Source of the DNA: CAYVAR01 sp964449675
Lineage (GTDB): Bacteria > Patescibacteriota > Microgenomatia > UBA10105 > UBA927
Reading direction: 5' to 3'
DNA length: 46,762 nucleotides
Assembly: GCA_964449675.1 (NCBI GenBank)
Contig: CAYVAR010000008.1
Location: forward strand, 1 to 46,762
This document shows, piece after piece, positions 1-8,243 of the stretch. Numbering within the stretch: the stretch's first letter is position 1; every line of letters starts with the position of its first letter. The notes under the pieces are model-generated. The model had not been told where the DNA came from and did no database searches. It saw only the letters and a program-made list of their open reading frames with translations. The position numbers and the translations under genes are program-made.

Positions 1-894
1 ACGAGCTCCGGGATACTTGATATTCTGCTCACAGCAGAATCCGACTCCTTCGACTACGCTCAGGACAAGTCCGCTCAGGGCAGGCCATTAACAATTCGCA
101 GCAACCTCTCCGTCCTCGGAACCACGAGCCTTGGTACAACGTCGATTGCTGGTCCCCTTCTGGTCGATGGTTCGGTAAGACTCAGCGCAAGTGGCATAGA
201 GTCCATCGATGGCACACTCTATATCCAAAAAAACAAGCTTACAAATCTTGACCTTATGGCAGGAACTCTTGTGCTGGACATGAGTGGGAATGTCACAATC
301 TCTGGCTCTCTTGCAGTACATGGGAATGTGAGCATAGAAGGGACTCTTGGAGCAAATACGTTTAGTTCTATTGGAGAAGATGATGTGACCGTGGACTTGT
401 CCTCCGCAAGGGAACACCTTCCAGGTGTGCCGCAGGCGCAACCTCACCTGGAAGGTGGAGGAATCGCTGAGGCTTCTTCTTCTGGATTCGGTCACATCTT
501 GGTGAAAGGTCAAGATGGTGCAGTGGCAGCTTTTGACGCAAGTGGGAATGTTACTACTTCCGGCGATCTTTCATTCAGAAGTGCGACGTTTTCTGGAGAG
601 CTTAAGACGAGTAAGCTTGTGATTGCCCAAAGTGCAACCAGGACAGCAACACAGTCTGCCCAGACCACGAGTAACGCAATCATTGGCGTTGGAACACTCC
701 CGGCAAATACCACCAGTGTATCTATCCCTTCAACGAAGGTGTCTCGTAACAGCTTCATCTATATCACACCTATAACCAGTACTTCAAACCATATATTATA
801 CTTAAAGTCAAAAACAGAAGGTGTAGATTTTGTCGTCGGCCTTGATGAAGCGATTGATCGAGATATTCAGTTCAACTGGTGGATAATAAATTGA
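1..894 (+). CDS. Secreted fibre-like surface protein, 5' end missing
   Basis: The frame is open from base 1, so the start lies outside the window; an ATG at 256 is internal. About 297 residues are visible. The middle has short repeats of the type GNVTISGSL and GNVTTSGDL, as in beta-helical tail-fibre or adhesin shafts. The last 65 or so residues form a compact module ending in FNWWIIN, and a decayed second copy of this module lies at 5530-5719. Two repeat-derived insertions interrupt the shaft: a run at 46-84 (FDYAQDKSAQGR) and a hairpin at 415-457 (LPGVPQAQPHLEGG). The role is probably an extracellular fibre. No enzyme motif is seen. The family was not recognised by name. Confidence 0.6.
   Translation, partial: TSSGILDILLTAESDSFDYAQDKSAQGRPLTIRSNLSVLGTTSLGTTSIAGPLLVDGSVRLSASGIESIDGTLYIQKNKLTNLDLMAGTLVLDMSGNVTISGSLAVHGNVSIEGTLGANTFSSIGEDDVTVDLSSAREHLPGVPQAQPHLEGGGIAEASSSGFGHILVKGQDGAVAAFDASGNVTTSGDLSFRSATFSGELKTSKLVIAQSATRTATQSAQTTSNAIIGVGTLPANTTSVSIPSTKVSRNSFIYITPITSTSNHILYLKSKTEGVDFVVGLDEAIDRDIQFNWWIIN
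22..40. repeat. Small perfect hairpin inside the fibre gene
   Basis: Two 8-base arms, ATTCTGCT and AGCAGAAT, enclose a 3-base loop. It lies just before the repeat at 46-84, so the two may be one inserted unit. Confidence 0.5.
46..84. repeat. Dispersed CCTGAG...GTCGAAGG repeat, copy A
   Basis: On the minus strand this reads as two tandem units sharing the core CCTGAGCG, the second continuing into TAGTCGAAGGA. Related copies lie at 8454-8479 and 40284-40307. It is translated in frame here as FDYAQDKSAQGR. Confidence 0.6.
415..457. repeat. Hairpin repeat CACCTTCCAGGTG inside a coding region
   Basis: Perfect 13-base arms lie at 415-427 (CACCTTCCAGGTG) and 445-457 (its reverse complement), with a 17-base loop. 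The left arm matches 12 of 13 bases of an intergenic hairpin at 36703-36715. It is in frame in the fibre-like gene. Confidence 0.65.
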
Positions 895-915
895 AAATGA
901 TATCTTTCTATATAC

Positions 916-944
916 TTGATAGTGACAGAAAATCTTGATACATT
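916..944 (+). promoter_or_regulatory. Possible promoter of the first ligase/TPR gene
   Basis: TTGATA at 916-921 and TACATT at 939-944 are 17 bases apart. The ATG at 956 follows 11 bases later with no Shine-Dalgarno sequence, so the transcript would be almost leaderless. The -10 match is only 4 of 6. Confidence 0.3.
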
Positions 945-955
945 GTACCAATCAT

Positions 956-3010
956 ATGGAATCACAAAGGTTAAATAAAATCCTAAATAGGATAATGCTA
1001 CTGGCTGCGTGTATTACATTAGCTTTATCACCAATCTTCTTTCTACCGATAACGCAAGACTTCTATGATGTAAGCAAATGGATGCTCCTTATGGTTATGA
1101 CTTTGTTTATATTTCTTCTTTGGGTAATTCAGCTGTTCCTTACAAAAAAATTTGTTCTTACCTTCTCACCAGTAGTTGTGGGCTTTGGAAGTTTGTCACT
1201 TGCAGCAGGGATGAGTCTATTATTTTCCGGTGGAAATGCCATTGAAGCGATAATGATGCCTATCGGTATATCTACTTTTGCCGCCATAGCGATCATAGGT
1301 CTTCTTACAGGACATACATGGGACCATCGTCTTACCCGCATATTTTACTGGTTGCTCCTCAGCGTAACGAGCATACTCGCAATAATTTCAATCTATCAGG
1401 TATTTGGCACATTCCGTATCTTGTTTCCAACCGTTGGGTTTCTCACTAATCCTCTCTGGACACCATCTGGATCAAGCCTCGTAACGTTTGTCATAATCGT
1501 AACGATGCTTCCTTTTGCACTTATAGGAACCATAGAAAAGATTCAAACAAAAAATTACGGCTTGACAGTCGTTTATGCAATCTTAACCTTCATATATACC
1601 GTAAGTCTTATAGTCATTATCGTAGGACTGCGTCCGAAAATAGCACAAACGATGCTCCCGATTTCTGAAGGATGGCGTATTGCCTTTGAATCCATGAAAC
1701 AGGTTCGAAGCGCGCTTTTTGGTGTGGGTGCAGATAATTTTATCACCGCCTTTACCCGAGGCAGATCTCCAACTCTCAATACGCTGCCCATCTGGAATAT
1801 ACGTTTTACGACGAGTGCGACATTATCACTTCATCTTTTGACGACACTGGGTATCATCGGTGGACTCAGTTTTTTTGTACTCCTTCGATCACTCTTGGTC
1901 ACTATACGCTCTGTGGATTCATATGACTCAAAGGCAATGCTACTTGCTAAAAGAATATCTTTATGTATTGCCATACTAGCCCTTTTGGTAGGTCCGCCAA
2001 GCATACTCATATTTTTAATGATCCTTGCGATAACCTATCTTTGGGATATGAGACAATACATAGTTACTGCAAACATACGAAGTATAAATGCACGTATGAC
2101 TATTGTCGGGATTTTATGTATTTTTATCATCATACTTTTCTATGTAGTAAGTAGATCATATAAAGCAGAATTTGTGTATTTTCAATCACTCAAAGCGCTC
2201 CAGCGGGGCGATGGACTGGTAGCATATAACACAAATGTACAGGCAATTTCACTCTCTCCATCCGTAACTCGATACCATACTCGCTTAAGTCAAACGAGCG
2301 CAGCTTTAGGTCTTTCCATAGCGAGCCGTTCGGGAACGCTCGTTGGAACTGACGGTGTTGCGACCATAAGCGCGCAGGATAGACAAACTATTGAACAGCT
2401 GTTTCGAAATGCAATCCTCGAAGCTCAAACTGCCACACGACTGTCACCGCAATCGATAACTGTGTGGGAAAACATTGCGCAAATTTATCACACGCTCATG
2501 GGGATGATCAAAGGCGCAGACGAGCGAGCTATAACCAATTACCAGCGCGCTATAACCTTAGATCCAACAAACCCCATCTTGAGATTACTTCTCGGCGGCA
2601 TATACATGCAACGGAAAGACTACAGACGGGCGGCAGAACAATTTATCATAAGCGCAAATCTAAAACCAGACTATCCTACACCTTATTACAACCTTGCACG
2701 AGCGTATCTACTTTCTCGAGATTTACCAAACGCTATTGCCGCGCTGAAATCAACTCGATCTCTTCTTTCTAAAGAAAATCCAAGCATTGCGACAATCGAC
2801 GATGAAATTGCACAACTTGAAAGGCAGTTAGAAAATATGAAAACGAATCCTTCAGCGATTTTTCCGACTCCGAAAGAAAATAAAAAACTCTCCGGTTTTG
2901 AACAACAACCGTTACAACTAACAAATCCTTTAGATATTTCTCCTATAGATAACGCTAGCGTACCGCCACAGACGGCAACCCCATCAGCTACACAAAAAAG
3001 CGTTCAATGA
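956..3010 (+). CDS. O-antigen ligase/polymerase-like membrane protein with TPR tail
   Basis: About 684 residues from the ATG at 956, chosen because the N-terminus then matches the paralogue at 6243; an upstream TTG at 935 is less likely. Roughly the first 400 residues are membrane segments. Near residue 238 comes a Wzy_C-like stretch, GWRIAFESMK, followed by FGVGADNF. Residues about 495-615 carry TPR repeats (YQRAITLDPTN, then NLKPDYPTPYYNLARAY). The tail is Pro/Thr-rich. Such proteins join or polymerise lipid-linked glycans on the outer face of the membrane, and the TPR part may bind a partner. The stop overlaps the next start (ATGA), which suggests translational coupling. The specific substrate cannot be told. 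Confidence 0.7.
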   Translation: MESQRLNKILNRIMLLAACITLALSPIFFLPITQDFYDVSKWMLLMVMTLFIFLLWVIQLFLTKKFVLTFSPVVVGFGSLSLAAGMSLLFSGGNAIEAIMMPIGISTFAAIAIIGLLTGHTWDHRLTRIFYWLLLSVTSILAIISIYQVFGTFRILFPTVGFLTNPLWTPSGSSLVTFVIIVTMLPFALIGTIEKIQTKNYGLTVVYAILTFIYTVSLIVIIVGLRPKIAQTMLPISEGWRIAFESMKQVRSALFGVGADNFITAFTRGRSPTLNTLPIWNIRFTTSATLSLHLLTTLGIIGGLSFFVLLRSLLVTIRSVDSYDSKAMLLAKRISLCIAILALLVGPPSILIFLMILAITYLWDMRQYIVTANIRSINARMTIVGILCIFIIILFYVVSRSYKAEFVYFQSLKALQRGDGLVAYNTNVQAISLSPSVTRYHTRLSQTSAALGLSIASRSGTLVGTDGVATISAQDRQTIEQLFRNAILEAQTATRLSPQSITVWENIAQIYHTLMGMIKGADERAITNYQRAITLDPTNPILRLLLGGIYMQRKDYRRAAEQFIISANLKPDYPTPYYNLARAYLLSRDLPNAIAALKSTRSLLSKENPSIATIDDEIAQLERQLENMKTNPSAIFPTPKENKKLSGFEQQPLQLTNPLDISPIDNASVPPQTATPSATQKSVQ

Positions 3011-4440
3011 AAACCGTACTTCTTTACCTCGCTATCTTTTTTTTAACGATTTTCCCGTATAAAGATCCAGACTGGGGATGGCACTATCGCTATGGTGAGT
3101 ATCTCCTAAATAATCATCAGCTTCTCTATAAAGACATTTTCTCCTGGACTATGGCCGGATACCAGTGGATTAATCCTTCATGGCTATACGATCCGATTTT
3201 GTATCTTATCTATAGTACCGGTGGATTTTTCGCTCTGTCCGTTGCAGGAGCACTCATCACGGTTTTGACCTTCCACTTCATGCTATCCCGCATCAACCTT
3301 CCGATGTGGCTTAAAGGCGTATTTGCAGTCTTTTTTATATGGATGACCCGAGTAGTAAGCTGGCAGGGTTTACGTTCTCAAATGATTCCGTACCTTTTTT
3401 ATGCCCTGCTTATTGGTATTCTCATGAGAGATTCTCAAAAAAAATCAGTTATCGTGAAACTTCCACTTTTATTTCTCTTGTGGGCAAATGCTCATGGCTC
3501 ATTTACAATTGGTCTCGTTGTCTGTATAGGCTTTTTGATCGGCCATGGAATCCTTCGATTTCTTCACAAATCTGATTTTTCTGTCAAGCCACTCGCCATC
3601 GCTTTAATTTTCAGTCTTTGCGCCACACTCATAAATCCATTTGGCCTACATATATATACTGAGGTATTTAAGCACGTAGATAGTAAAATTGTGAGAAGTA
3701 TTAGCGAATGGAATCCCATTGCCTATCATCCTACATGCTTAGCCTGTCATTTCATCGGTAGTTACACTGCTTTCGTCGTTATCGTATTTCTCCTGCGTCA
3801 TAGTCTCGATGATCTTCCATGGATTTTGGCTATTGCACCCATCTTCTATCTTTCTCTCACCGCTCGGCGATTCGTCCCGACGCTTGCTGTCGTGAGCATG
3901 ACGATTTTAGGCATGTTTTTTCAAAAATACCAGTGGATCAAGGAGTCAAACATAGGCACATGGTTATTCCTTTTTGGAACGATAGGAAGTATTGTTTTTG
4001 CAATTGTCATACTTTTTCCAAAGTATAATTTGACTCTAAACTCATTTGAGGAGTATTGTAAACGAATGAGTTCCTTTTCTATTAGCTGCTCGGAGAAACT
4101 CACTACTTTTATTAAAGCAAATCCGCCGAAAGGACGTGGCATTAATTTTTATGGCTGGGGCGGTTACTTTATCGGCAGGGGCGTCCCAATGAAACTATTT
4201 ATTGACGGACGCATGACCGTCTGGGAGAAAAACGGCTATAGCGCTTATCGAGAGTACGAAGCCATTAAAAATGGAGACATGGAGAAGTTTCGTTCGTATG
4301 ATTTTGACTGGATAATATTTCCAAAATTAAATTCAGTCCTTTATGCAAATTTTATTAATCTCCCAGGAGAGGACATGAAATATTGGCATATATTATTTGA
4401 GGACAATACATCCATGTACCTTGTGCGAAATCGTCTTTAG
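3007..4440 (+). CDS. GT-C-like polytopic membrane protein
   Basis: 477 residues with about ten membrane segments. The first extracytoplasmic loop carries DPDWGWHYRYGEYLL and then KDIFSWTMAGYQWINPSWL. Acidic residues placed like this after the first helix are typical of GT-C glycosyltransferases that use polyprenyl-phosphate sugars. The C-terminal 100 or so residues are soluble (FIDGRMTVWEKNGYSAYREY) and should lie outside. Its ATG overlaps the stop of the ligase/TPR gene by four bases, so the two are probably expressed together. The substrate is unknown, and assignment to GT-C is inference from topology and motif placement. Confidence 0.5.
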   Translation: MKTVLLYLAIFFLTIFPYKDPDWGWHYRYGEYLLNNHQLLYKDIFSWTMAGYQWINPSWLYDPILYLIYSTGGFFALSVAGALITVLTFHFMLSRINLPMWLKGVFAVFFIWMTRVVSWQGLRSQMIPYLFYALLIGILMRDSQKKSVIVKLPLLFLLWANAHGSFTIGLVVCIGFLIGHGILRFLHKSDFSVKPLAIALIFSLCATLINPFGLHIYTEVFKHVDSKIVRSISEWNPIAYHPTCLACHFIGSYTAFVVIVFLLRHSLDDLPWILAIAPIFYLSLTARRFVPTLAVVSMTILGMFFQKYQWIKESNIGTWLFLFGTIGSIVFAIVILFPKYNLTLNSFEEYCKRMSSFSISCSEKLTTFIKANPPKGRGINFYGWGGYFIGRGVPMKLFIDGRMTVWEKNGYSAYREYEAIKNGDMEKFRSYDFDWIIFPKLNSVLYANFINLPGEDMKYWHILFEDNTSMYLVRNRL

Positions 4441-4490
4441 TTGATATACTTTACGAACAATGCATTGTTTATGGGTATAACTTCTTCTAA

Positions 4491-4518
4491 ACTGTATGCG
4501 TCAGCTGACGGATACAGT
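4491..4518. repeat. 28-base imperfect palindrome before the second fibre gene
   Basis: ACTGTAT and ATACAGT flank the perfect 12-base palindrome CGTCAGCTGACG, with one G-G mismatch on each arm. It lies 50 bases after the stop at 4440 and 52 bases before the ATG at 4571. It could act as a terminator-like or leader hairpin, or be another dispersed palindrome. Confidence 0.5.
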
Positions 4519-4570
4519 AAGAAGAGTGTACCATAAGCAGAATCTTTTTATCGTGCGACGCGCCAATAAT

Positions 4571-5518
4571 ATGTTTAAAAAATGCATATATAGTCTTATG
4601 GTTTCTCTTATGGGACTGTTGCCCCTTGGCTGGGGGAATCGGATATTTGCCCAGGGAGAGAATTATCTTTTTGCTGATAAATTTATAGATTTGGAAAACC
4701 CATTATTTTTTCTCGATCCGGCAGCAAAAGATGTTTCTCTGACCCTTGCCGGTACATTAGGCATCAACACTGCTACCCCTTCTGCTGCCTTGCATATAGG
4801 ATCGGGGCAACTCGTTGGGTTTATCCCTAATGGAATACAGGTACACAGTATATACGATTCTTCATCAACAGCAGGTGACCGGCTGGCTAATCTTTTTGCT
4901 ACCAAACAAAATGCCGGCACTCCCAACAGTATTCAGACGCTTGAAGCGTATAACTATACGGGAAATCCCCTGGGTACGACGATCAACTTGGCGTTAACAA
5001 GTATTGCCAATCTCGAACATGCCGGCAGTGGCACCATTCATGATGCCAGAGGTGTCGACGGGAGCGTTTTTCTCACTGGCACAGGCACGATCGATAAAGC
5101 CTATGGATTACTTTCTGACGTCTATTTGCTCCCTGGCAGCAGCGGCAATATAACGACCGGGTTTGCAGGATATTTTGATATCAATGATCAGGGTTCCGGC
5201 GCCATAACGAATGGCTATGGCGTCTATATTGACGATATTGATGCCACGAGTGACTATGGCATCTATCAATCCGGTACTACTGACGATAATTATTTTGCAG
5301 GCAATGTAGGAATAGGCACCAATAAACCCCAATCTCTTCTGGAGGTAGGTCCGGATGGATACTTGCAAGTGAGCAAAACCGCAAGTGGTTCACCAACCAA
5401 AGAAGACTGTAATTCAGATAGTGAGATTGGAAGAATCATACTGGACAGGAAATATTATAGACTTTTTGTCTGCAGTGGTGCACTCAGGGGATGGGATTTC
5501 GTAAAACTGAGTAATTGA
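4571..5518 (+). CDS. Secreted fibre-like protein with signal peptide
   Basis: 315 residues from the ATG at 4571. This start is preferred over the ATG at 4496 because it puts the signal peptide at the N-terminus (MFKKCIYSLM, a hydrophobic run, then FAQG) and because 4496 lies inside a palindrome. The body has motifs usual in tail-fibre-like and trimeric beta proteins: LGINTATPSAALHIG near the start and VGIGTNKPQSLLEVG later. Many short Gly/Thr/Ala-rich units lie between. The tail, with CNSDSEIGRIIL and RLFVCSGALRGWDFV, resembles a C-terminal cap, and the two Cys could form a disulphide. Probably a surface fibre or adhesin. No promoter or Shine-Dalgarno sequence is clear. Confidence 0.6.
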   Translation: MFKKCIYSLMVSLMGLLPLGWGNRIFAQGENYLFADKFIDLENPLFFLDPAAKDVSLTLAGTLGINTATPSAALHIGSGQLVGFIPNGIQVHSIYDSSSTAGDRLANLFATKQNAGTPNSIQTLEAYNYTGNPLGTTINLALTSIANLEHAGSGTIHDARGVDGSVFLTGTGTIDKAYGLLSDVYLLPGSSGNITTGFAGYFDINDQGSGAITNGYGVYIDDIDATSDYGIYQSGTTDDNYFAGNVGIGTNKPQSLLEVGPDGYLQVSKTASGSPTKEDCNSDSEIGRIILDRKYYRLFVCSGALRGWDFVKLSN

Positions 5519-5529
5519 ATAAAACTTAC

Positions 5530-5719
5530 AGGACTTCCGGCAAATCTTTATCCTTGAGAATAGATAGTTGATTTCAGCTTTATCTATATCACTCCTATAA
5601 CTAGTACATCAAACCATGTCTTGTACCTCAAGACAAAAACTGATGGCGTGGGCTTTACTGTGGGCTTAGACGAAGCAGCTAGTAACGAAATTCAATTTAA
5701 TTGGTGGGTGATAAACTAA
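5530..5719 (+). pseudogene. Decayed copy of the fibre C-terminal module
   Basis: Positions 5576-5719 encode 47 residues (SFIYITPITSTSNHVLYLK to FNWWVIN) that match the end of the fibre-like gene at 1-894 almost residue for residue. Upstream, only a trace such as ACTTCCGGCAAAT remains, followed by stop codons. There is no start codon for this piece. It is a truncated paralogue left behind next to the four-helix-bundle cassette. Confidence 0.75.
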
Positions 5720-5756
5720 TTTTCAATTTTCAGTTTTCAATTTTCAGTTTTCAATA
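5718..5756. repeat. Left inverted-repeat array of the four-helix-bundle cassette
   Basis: Tandem units of TTTTCAATTTTCAG lie directly after the stop of the decayed module. The reverse complement of this array, slightly diverged, lies at 6153-6206 on the other side of the four-helix-bundle gene. Confidence 0.7.
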
Positions 5757-5782
5757 TATTTTTAATTTTCAAACAATTTATA

Positions 5783-6169
5783 ATGAAACAAATTTCAAAC
5801 AACAAATTTACACTCGAAGAACGGACTGCTAAGTTTGGAGAAAACATCATCATATTTTGCCAATCTCTCGCAAGTCAAGATACCGTCATAAAACCTCTTA
5901 TAGGACAATTAGTACGATCGGCTACAAGTATTGGTGCAAACTATATGGAGGCCAATGGTGCATCCTCAAAAACTGATTTCCGCAATAAAATATTTATTTG
6001 TAAAAAAGAATCCCAAGAAACGAAGCATTGGTTGCGGATGATGTCTGTAGCAATACCAAGCAAAAAAGATCAATTGAGACTTCTCTGGCAAGAAGTTCAA
6101 GAACTGACCATGATATTTCAAAAAATCACAACCACGCTATATCGCAATAGTTTGAAAAATGAAAAATGA
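5783..6169 (+). CDS. Four-helix bundle protein (S23/Avd-like family)
   Basis: 128 residues, the usual length of the four-helix bundle family found in 23S rRNA intervening sequences and beside diversity-generating retroelements. Family marks are KFGENIIIFCQSL near residue 20, then LIGQLVRSATSIGANYMEAN around 45-64, then FICKKESQETKHWLRMM around 75-91, with a C-terminal helix that ends in NSLKNEK. Family members are basic, oligomeric and thought to bind nucleic acid; their cellular job is mostly unknown. No reverse transcriptase or 23S rRNA is present here. The gene is bracketed by inverted simple-repeat arrays, and its last codons run into the right array. Confidence 0.85.
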   Translation: MKQISNNKFTLEERTAKFGENIIIFCQSLASQDTVIKPLIGQLVRSATSIGANYMEANGASSKTDFRNKIFICKKESQETKHWLRMMSVAIPSKKDQLRLLWQEVQELTMIFQKITTTLYRNSLKNEK

Positions 6170-6206
6170 AAATTCAATGTAAATTGAAAATTGTAAATTG
6201 AAAATG
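6153..6206. repeat. Right inverted-repeat array of the four-helix-bundle cassette
   Basis: Units of AAATTGAAAATTG and GAAAAATGAAAAT lie here, in inverted orientation to the array at 5718-5756. The same unit type also appears inside the YfhO gene at 39149-39175. Confidence 0.7.
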
Positions 6207-6226
6207 ATCTAAATTTCACTATCAAT

Positions 6227-6232
6227 TATAAT
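6227..6232 (+). promoter_or_regulatory. Consensus -10 box close to the start codon
   Basis: A perfect TATAAT ends 10 bases before the ATG at 6243. No -35 box is seen at the usual distance and there is no Shine-Dalgarno sequence. The message would be leaderless or nearly so. Confidence 0.4.
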
Positions 6233-6242
6233 ATTAGAATAT

Positions 6243-8243
6243 ATGAACCACACTGAAAAAATAATTGATCGAATAACGCTCTGGGTTATTGTAACAGCGT
6301 TCTCACTTCTCCCGCTTTTTTTCTTGCCCTTTACGCAAGATTTCTACGACTTTAACAAGTGGGTGCTCCTTCTGTCTGGAGCACTTGTCGTATTTTTACT
6401 TTGGGGCATTCGTCTTGCAGTGAGTCGCACAATCATTCTAACGTTTCCCCGAGCAGTAAGTGGATTTGCATTACTCACGATATCAGCGCTCCTGACACTC
6501 ATGGTTGTTTCAACAAATAAAATAGATGCGGCAACAAGCATACTTGGAATTGCGACGTTTGGAGCCCTGACAATCATATCCATTGTTGGATCTTTTGTCA
6601 TTGACGAGCATGCGAAGCTCTATCTTCGGTGGGGGTTATTTGTATCGGTCATTATCATCGGGCTTCTTACTCTCTATCAGTTCGTCGGACTGGGGCAAAC
6701 AATTGCTCCTACTTCGTTTCTCTCCAGTACCCGCTGGACACCTACGGGAAGTAGTCTTACTGCAATTGTTGCATTCCTTATCACGCTCCCGCTTCTTATA
6801 GCCGAACTTTTGGACAGTATTGAGGATAAAAACGAGACCAAAATAACAATATTTTCCCTCTCAACGCTCCTCATCATTGGATCGCTTAGTATTACCGTCT
6901 ATCAAATAATTCCCTCTCTGTCGTCAAGCTTCCTCCCTCTCAACTATGGCTGGTCGATTGCTTTGGAATCGATGAAAAATACTCGAAATGCGTTCTTGGG
7001 TGTGGGGCCGGAAAATTTTTTGAATGCTTTTTCCGCCGGTCGGCCATTTCAACTCAATGTTTCGCCAGTTTGGAATATACGATTCCTCGCTAACTCTACA
7101 CTTGCTCTTCATATACTTACCACACTTGGCATCGCGGGATTTTTTGCGATACTTGTTTTGGCAAAAAATCTTCTCAAACTTGCAAAAACAATGCTCTTGC
7201 AAAATAGAAACTCTCCTGCGTATCACCGGTATGCTACGTATGCGAAAATTCTGTCTTTACTATTTGCATTCCTATCGCTTTTTATAGCTTCGCCAAGTAT
7301 TACCGTACTTATTATTGTTTTTGTACTATTTCTGATCGTCCAGGAAGACACGCATACATACACTTTTGACGTGCCAAAAGAACTCTCCTGGGTTTCCTAT
7401 GCTATTGGAATCATTGTTTTTCTTTCTGTGGCGGGATTAGGATATTTACTCGGACGCCTGTATATGGGTGAAATGACGTATTTTGCCTCTATCAAATCGT
7501 ATCAAGAAAATAACGGTATGGCCACCTATAACAACCAAATCAATGCATTAAAACTCCTGCCGGCAAACACCCGTATGCATATATCCTTTAGTCAAACAAA
7601 TTTCGCTCTGGCCCTTGCAATCGCGCGGCAGGCAGTAGGTCAAAAGGGAAAACCCGGTGGCACGATAAACGATCAGGATAGAACAACTATTTCAACCCTC
7701 ATCTCGCAGGCAATCCGTGAGTCGCGCATCGCTCTTGCTTTGGCGCCACAAAATATCCTCGTATGGGAAAACATAGCGTCTCTATATGAAAATCTTATCG
7801 GCATTTCTGAAGGATCTGAAAAATTTGCCATAGCAGCCTACCAACAAGCAATTGCGCTTGATCCGACAAATATAAACTTACGCATGCATCTTGGGGGAAT
7901 ATATACCGGCAACAATGCACTTGACGAGGCGCAGCAACAATTTACCATTGCAGCCAATCTGAAACCGGATTTTACCAATGCATACTATAATCTGGCAAAC
8001 GTGTATAAAATCAAAGGAGACACCACCTCGGCGATAGCTTCTTTGGAAAAAACAAAGTCCCTTGTGCCTCCCGAAAGCGATGACGCGCGTAAAGTCGAAG
8101 AAGAAATACAACACTTAAGTAAGCTCACGATACCTACGGCAGCACTGCGGGAGCAGGAATCCACTCCGTCAAGTCTGACTAAACCAAAAGAACCAGATCT
8201 TCTCATCAGTCCAAAGATTGCCTTACCGACCGAACCAAACTAA
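6243..8243 (+). CDS. O-antigen ligase/polymerase-like membrane protein with TPR tail, second copy
   Basis: 666 residues, a clear paralogue of the gene at 956-3010 along its whole length: LPFTQDFYDFNKWVLLL against LPITQDFYDVSKWMLLM near residue 30, and GWSIALESMKNTRNAFLGVG near residue 235. Residues about 500-615 are TPR repeats (YQQAIALDPTNINLRMHLGG). Role as for the first copy: transfer or polymerisation of lipid-linked glycans outside the membrane. Its 3' end overlaps the convergent GT2 gene by 38 bases. The two copies may act on different acceptors. Confidence 0.7.
   Translation: MNHTEKIIDRITLWVIVTAFSLLPLFFLPFTQDFYDFNKWVLLLSGALVVFLLWGIRLAVSRTIILTFPRAVSGFALLTISALLTLMVVSTNKIDAATSILGIATFGALTIISIVGSFVIDEHAKLYLRWGLFVSVIIIGLLTLYQFVGLGQTIAPTSFLSSTRWTPTGSSLTAIVAFLITLPLLIAELLDSIEDKNETKITIFSLSTLLIIGSLSITVYQIIPSLSSSFLPLNYGWSIALESMKNTRNAFLGVGPENFLNAFSAGRPFQLNVSPVWNIRFLANSTLALHILTTLGIAGFFAILVLAKNLLKLAKTMLLQNRNSPAYHRYATYAKILSLLFAFLSLFIASPSITVLIIVFVLFLIVQEDTHTYTFDVPKELSWVSYAIGIIVFLSVAGLGYLLGRLYMGEMTYFASIKSYQENNGMATYNNQINALKLLPANTRMHISFSQTNFALALAIARQAVGQKGKPGGTINDQDRTTISTLISQAIRESRIALALAPQNILVWENIASLYENLIGISEGSEKFAIAAYQQAIALDPTNINLRMHLGGIYTGNNALDEAQQQFTIAANLKPDFTNAYYNLANVYKIKGDTTSAIASLEKTKSLVPPESDDARKVEEEIQHLSKLTIPTAALREQESTPSSLTKPKEPDLLISPKIALPTEPN

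Noticed and set aside
5783..6169. Diversity-generating retroelement accessory gene (Avd)
   Set aside because: No reverse transcriptase, template repeat or variable repeat is seen near the four-helix-bundle gene.
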